A stretch of DNA of 64,000 bases from positions 1-64,000 of the forward strand of contig JAHDHX010000003.1 of assembly GCA_020631075.1 (NCBI GenBank). Reading direction: 5' to 3'. Made by a program: the position numbers and the translations under genes. Positions 62,634 to 64,000 of this stretch are shown here, one piece after another. This DNA is from Candidatus Altimarinota bacterium (GTDB lineage: Bacteria > Patescibacteriota > Gracilibacteria > UBA4473). The notes below the pieces were generated by a model. It was not told the DNA's origin, ran no database searches, and saw nothing but the letters and a program-made list of their open reading frames with translations. Within the stretch, counting starts at the first letter, position 1. Every line of letters begins with the position of its first letter.

Positions 62634-64000
62634 TTCTGTTTCTTCTCTTTAGCAACTAACCCCTCATACAACCCAAACAACAACTCCACCCGCTCGCTGT
62701 CGCTGGCAAAGGCAGCCTTGCGATACAACCCATCCACAGCCTTATCCAGCTTGGTGTGGGCGCGGCGCAGGCTGGGGGGCATGGTGAGCGGGTCATACAG
62801 ATCTGCCAAGCTGCTGTCGGGGTACTGCGCACGGGCGTCTAGCACGGCTTGCGCGAGGGTGGCTATTTTGTCTTGCTCTGCCTCGCTGGCATCTGCCCAA
62901 GGAAAGTTATTATAGACAATGTCTTTGCTGTATCTGTAATCACCCTTGAGTCGGCCACAGGTGTAGCGCATCCACGCCATGTGCATTTGGCTGGTGAGGA
63001 CGCCGAAGTGGTAGAGGGTGGCGTTGGGCATAGAGAAGCAGAGATCACTCAAGACTACATCCTTAGACATGTAACCAAATGGCACGTATTTACGCCGTTC
63101 TGATGAAACTCGTGGCATCATTATATAATCAGAATCTGGTTGGTTTATTTGTTTAAATAATGTTGGATATTCAGCAGCATCACGAGTGGATTTTGCGACA
63201 CTCGCCAAACGAAATTCTTTGACCCCTTGAATACGCTTTAGAACTGTTGGACATTTTTTGATAAGAGCTGGATCGGCTTTGTGCAACCATAAGCAGTACC
63301 GTTTCAATCGACGAATAAACTCACGAGAACCAATATACATTTTTACAAGTGGCTCGGCTTGCGGTTCATTTTTCAAAAGCTCATCTCTTTGCTCAGGACT
63401 CAAAACAAAATTACCACCATCTTTGGGCATGCTCCCAAGGGTTATGGCAGGCACGTCACAAAGAGGTTTTCGCCTGTGCTCCACAACCACGTTGCTACCC
63501 GCCACCAAATAAGGGCTAATAGTTTTAACTATTTTTTCATGTGGTTCAGCCTTCACGTTATCATATTCATAGAGGACTGCTTGCTTTGGTTTTACCAGCC
63601 CAAAGCCAATGATGACCACAAACACTTGGGCTTTTCCGCTGGCTTGGTTGTCCCATTTGAAGGTTTCATGTGCAAAGTGAATCTGCACCCCGTGATGCTC
63701 AATAAGATGCTTCCATAGAATGCAAACTTGCTCGCCTTGCGTGATGCTGTTGGTGGATACTAGCCCCACGGTTATATCCGTGCCGTCTATGTATTCAGCC
63801 GATTTCTCATACCACGCTGACACGTAATCTAGTGACTTCCACATTTTTACTTTGCCATCAAACACAGATTGCATATCTGCTTTTTGTTCTTTTGTTTGCC
63901 ATTGATAACCATAAAACGGCGGGTTGCCGATGATGTGGCTGCACTGGTCGGGTGGCAGCAGGCTTGCCCAGTCAACTTGCAGGGCGTTGGCGTGGGTGAT
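62630..64000 (-). CDS. class I SAM-dependent DNA methyltransferase (MmeI-like), N-terminus outside window
   Basis: At least 456 residues; the frame is open to the window edge, so the true start lies further on. The catalytic motif IV is CSHIIGNPPFYGYQWQTKEQ just inside the edge. SITQGEQVCILWKHLIEHHG, FVVIIGFGL, and the C-terminal recognition part (MPRVSSERRKYVPFGYMSKD, HFGVLTSQMHMAWMRYTCGR, YNNFPWADAS) are typical of the COG1002/MmeI group that joins N6-adenine methylation, and often restriction, in one chain. The N-terminal nuclease and SAM motif I are not visible. It is co-transcribed with the HEPN-like gene. Confidence 0.88.
   Translation of the reverse strand: MTHANALQVDWASLLPPDQCSHIIGNPPFYGYQWQTKEQKADMQSVFDGKVKMWKSLDYVSAWYEKSAEYIDGTDITVGLVSTNSITQGEQVCILWKHLIEHHGVQIHFAHETFKWDNQASGKAQVFVVIIGFGLVKPKQAVLYEYDNVKAEPHEKIVKTISPYLVAGSNVVVEHRRKPLCDVPAITLGSMPKDGGNFVLSPEQRDELLKNEPQAEPLVKMYIGSREFIRRLKRYCLWLHKADPALIKKCPTVLKRIQGVKEFRLASVAKSTRDAAEYPTLFKQINQPDSDYIMMPRVSSERRKYVPFGYMSKDVVLSDLCFSMPNATLYHFGVLTSQMHMAWMRYTCGRLKGDYRYSKDIVYNNFPWADASEAEQDKIATLAQAVLDARAQYPDSSLADLYDPLTMPPSLRRAHTKLDKAVDGLYRKAAFASDSERVELLFGLYEGLVAKEKKQK

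Overview
The window looks like a chromosome segment of a bacterium of the Patescibacteria/CPR type. The evidence is a monoderm-style envelope gene set (LCP protein, short MurE, S-layer-homology proteins, MBOAT/SGNH pairs), tightly overlapping genes with weak or absent Shine-Dalgarno sites, and standard use of TGA as stop, which argues against the TGA=Gly lineages Gracilibacteria and Absconditabacteria. A Peregrinibacteria-like source is a guess from the SLH architecture only.

The sequence has three parts. (1) Roughly 1-23.2 kb has lower GC and is mostly accessory. It holds a decayed terminase-like gene, a GIY-YIG/DUF4357 protein, a reverse-strand operon (DUF2156-GNAT fusion, ABC exporter, FAD oxidoreductase), an SLH-CIA30 surface protein, and a type I restriction-modification locus (mini-HsdS, HsdM, truncated KilA-N, DUF3800, HsdS, HsdR, metallopeptidase). 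Two related large serine recombinases follow, then a TetR/nitroreductase/Hsp31 stress operon, ending at tRNA-Trp. (2) About 23.3-52.3 kb is clearly GC-rich and looks like core chromosome: LCP, an N-formylglutamate amidohydrolase-like protein, proC-fumC, an HPPD-like dioxygenase, murE, tRNA-Ile, two MBOAT+SGNH acetylation cassettes around a GT-C glycosyltransferase, an S74 tail-fibre-like protein, a four-gene coiled-coil/TPM operon, zur-znuACB, gpmA, a PilX-like protein, pyrH, tatD, a SpoU methylase, rpmB and tRNA-Ser. (3) About 52.3-64 kb has lower GC again: a tandem non-coding repeat carrying the tRNA-Ser 3' end, a VTC/LTD/Cthe_2159-like/DUF4956 cluster, an ECF sigma factor with a membrane partner, a YHYH-SLH protein, an IS630 element, and a HEPN-like gene overlapping a DNA methyltransferase that runs off the window.

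The two low-GC arms both meet the core at the 3' end of a tRNA, and each carries an imperfect copy of that 3' end. tRNA integration therefore seems to have built both arms. A separate exact 19-bp inverted match links the ends of the two restriction/defence modules (17.25 kb and 61.9 kb).

The most interesting systems are: the type I locus with KilA-N/DUF3800 inserts and a promoter implying a leaderless mini-HsdS; the polyphosphate-type VTC/DUF4956/Cthe_2159/LTD cluster beside ECF and YHYH genes; the TelA-like/TPM coiled-coil operon; the HEPN-methyltransferase pair; and the tRNA-associated repeats. All function calls rest on motif reading by eye; no database search was run.
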